In this document: positions 61,947 to 64,000 of the stretch, one piece after another
Numbering within the stretch: the stretch's first letter is position 1
Layout: the number at the start of each line of letters is the position of its first letter
Assembly (NCBI GenBank): GCA_963277665.1
Contig: OY728152.1
Span: 1,183,656,357-1,183,720,356, forward strand
Source of the DNA: Viscum album
Taxonomy: Eukaryota > Streptophyta > Magnoliopsida > Santalales > Viscaceae
DNA length: 64,000 nt
Direction of reading: 5' to 3'
Notes under the pieces: model-generated
Databases searched by the model: none
What the model was told of the DNA's origin: nothing
Seen by the model: the letters and a program-made list of their open reading frames with translations, nothing else
Position numbers and translations under genes: made by a program

Positions 61947-64000
61947 TATCATGACCCATCCCCTGGGGACCATGTTGTGACTACCCGTATCCCACCTCCT
62001 AAAATCCATGGGCTAGAAACTAGCACCAAAGGCATTATTCCACAACTGGGAGGCATTTTCACGAGTAATTGTATGCAGGCACACAACACCATGCCAAAGG
62101 TACAAGAAAGTAAAATCCACAGAAACCATGCATGCAATCCACTATGTAAAACACAACCAAAGTACAATTGAATGTAAAGTAAAGGGTGGAATCCCGAGCT
62201 AGTATACAAGCCCACCGAAAAGAAATTAGAATTAAGGTAAAAATAAACATCCTTGAATCTCATCCTCCATGGAGCCTACCTAATAGGTATGTGGAGGATA
62301 GTATCCTGAATCTGTAGAAGTGCCCCTGGTCTATCTGATCCATTGAATACCACTAGGCCGCAGTCCTTCCTAGAATCCATCAATACATCAGTCGTATGCA
62401 CAAGACACAAAAAGTGTGGGCGTTGCCCATGAAGGGATGAGTAAAAAAATACTCAGTAGGGGACCCCAAAATAATAAGGGAAAAGAAAAATTGAAACCAC
62501 AAAACGGAATTCATAGTCATATCTACTCAAGTATATGACCAAACATATACTATGTACATCTAGATAAGACCATCTCAACCACTAAGAAAACATGTAGTCC
62601 CAACCACACATCCAGCTTCAAGATTCTCATCAAACACCCAATTCATAACACACAGACCTGCATATCACTCTCCATGAGAGGAACTACCCCTGATGGAACT
62701 CTTCCCAGAGATTCACTCCATCAGTTACAATCTTACCATTATGAATGGTATGTCCGATATAATGTGATCCAACGAGAAAATTATTCTCTGTCTGAATCTA
62801 GTTCCAGGAATTAGATGATTAGTTGTCATAGTCATGTGACACATTAAATAATAAGGAAACCCAAGTGAAGATTCCTAATCCTAATAAATACTCTTAGTTA
62901 AGGGAGTGCTACATCAGACTATCCTGTGATACCCCAATCCTTCTTGTATGGAGTTTCCCACACCTCAGTCCGTCGAGGGAGTACAAACTCATATCTATGC
63001 ATCGTTTAAATCATGTTCTTGGGCCCACTCCTCCATACTGTGTCCGAAATTCAGGGGAGGTCCATCTTTAATTGAGGACATGCACCCTACCAGGTAACGG
63101 TGTACTACTCAGTGACTGGAGAACCCATGACCTGGTGTGACAGGGGTGTACTAATAATTAAGGACTTTCCCCCTATATCAGCAGTGGTGTAAAACATCAT
63201 ATATCAAGGACCCACACCCTACCTGGAATGGGACTACCACTAAGTGAATAGAGTACCCACACACTCGTAATATATGATATTACTGACTCTATCAATCTGT
63301 TCGCTATGGGAGACCAACACCCGAGAATGTTAGGTGAGTACCGACCCCATGAGAGAGGAACCACACTATGGCATGACAGTAGAGCACCGAATCTACCATA
63401 GCACAATGTAAGGAGGACCCACACCCTAAAACAGAATAGGAGTACTGACTCCTAAAATAGAGAACTCATTCCATATCTGTATGGGAAGTACCAACTGTAC
63501 ACAAGTTAGAAATAGAGGATTTGGGCCCTAGTCCAATAGGGGAGTACCGACTCCATGGATATAGGGCTCCCTCCTTAGCACGGTAGGGGATTAATGAATT
63601 TTTCATTAAAAAAGTCTCTAGGAACTCGTTACCTAAAACATGGGGAGACCTGTGTCTTCCAAAGAAGAGGGATATGGAGTACTCCTTCCTTGATCCATTT
63701 AGGGAGTAACTAACCAAACATCTCATCATCATTACCATTTTGATTCTACCCAATTTCCTCCCGTATCGGGAGATCCTACTCATCAAACAAGAGAGTCAAA
63801 CCACTAACATTCTCAAAAACACACATAGAGTATATCAAATGGAATTTCTCATCCCATGGGTCCCAACACTACAGATGGATCATCACAAGAATGCTCCATT
63901 TAGAAGTTAAGAACATTTTAGCGAAAAGGGGGTCATTTGTATCTGGGTCCGGTCTGACCTAGTCGAACTGAACCGACCTAACATGGTCTAACCTGGACTA
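61947..64000 (-). repeat. LTR F, divergent member of the main family (cut by window end)
   Basis: Its left edge TATCATGACCCATCCCCTGG aligns with TGTCACGACCCGTCCCC. Next come the shared blocks CTAGCACCAAAGGC (about 62018) and TACTCAGTAGGGGACCCC (62451-62468). At about 63950 it reaches GGGTCCGGTCTGACC, the counterpart of GGGCCCGGACCGACC. No primer-binding site or gag lies to its left, so it is the left (3') LTR of another element or a solo LTR. Between the shared blocks it differs strongly, with an expanded field of ACCCACACCCTA and GAGTACCGACTCC sub-repeats (62640-63800). Confidence 0.8.
62640..63800. repeat. Expanded short sub-repeat field in LTR F
   Basis: Degenerate units of roughly 45-65 bp with GGACCCACACCCTA, GAGTACCGACTCC and ATAGAGTACCCA-type words, over about 1.1 kb. 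It occupies the position of the much shorter field in LTRs B-E. Confidence 0.6.

Overview
This window looks like nuclear DNA of a plant, probably a seed plant, in a gene-poor, retrotransposon-dominated and very AT-rich region. I found no intact host gene, tRNA, rRNA or CRISPR array. The evidence for a plant is a set of Ty3/gypsy LTR retrotransposons with plant-type ends: LTR tips TGTAAAGACC and GGGTCGTGACA (sense strand), and a primer-binding site TGGTATCAGAG that matches initiator tRNA-Met. Their degraded gag and pol remnants lie on the minus strand and look like those of chromoviruses, most like the Tekay/Del lineage. I cannot name the species.

Layout. (1) 1-7104: an old gypsy copy. It has a right-hand piece of one LTR (1-1500), an internal region (1501-4115) with decayed gag, an RNase H tail and an integrase C-terminal tail, and a second LTR (4116-7104). 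(2) 7105-15883: AT-rich DNA, partly decayed repeats, with nothing identifiable. (3) 15889-33574: the main feature, one 17.7-kb tandem element of the same family with THREE LTRs (15889-19926, 22715-26746, 29535-33574; 4038, 4032 and 4040 bp) and TWO internal regions of exactly 2788 bp each. A perfect 5-bp target-site duplication, AAATG, flanks it as a single unit. (4) 33580-53453: AT-rich, CpG-poor DNA holding an old direct duplication (about 41.0-44.65 kb and 46.8-50.4 kb, offset about 5.79 kb). (5) 53459-55471: a plus-oriented solo LTR of a different gypsy family with target-site duplication ATTAA. (6) 55477-61946: more AT-rich DNA. (7) 61947-64000: the left end of another, divergent LTR of the main family, cut by the window edge.

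How the parts relate. The main family is non-autonomous. Its internal region carries a gag-derived reading frame, and in the tandem copies the C-terminal half of the capsid domain is deleted. The only pol sequence I recognise is the end of the polyprotein (integrase GPY/F-type module plus chromodomain-like tail); the left copy also has the RNase H end. Protease, reverse transcriptase and integrase core were not found, so mobilisation would have depended on proteins supplied in trans. The about 4-kb LTRs are unusually complex. They contain a 166-bp tandem sub-repeat with a conserved hairpin, a field of short sub-repeats, a GC-rich island of nearly 1 kb with a 15-17-base G run, and several conserved hairpins. 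Many premature stops look like C-to-T decay, in keeping with methylated, silenced elements. All identities and percentages are by-eye judgements.
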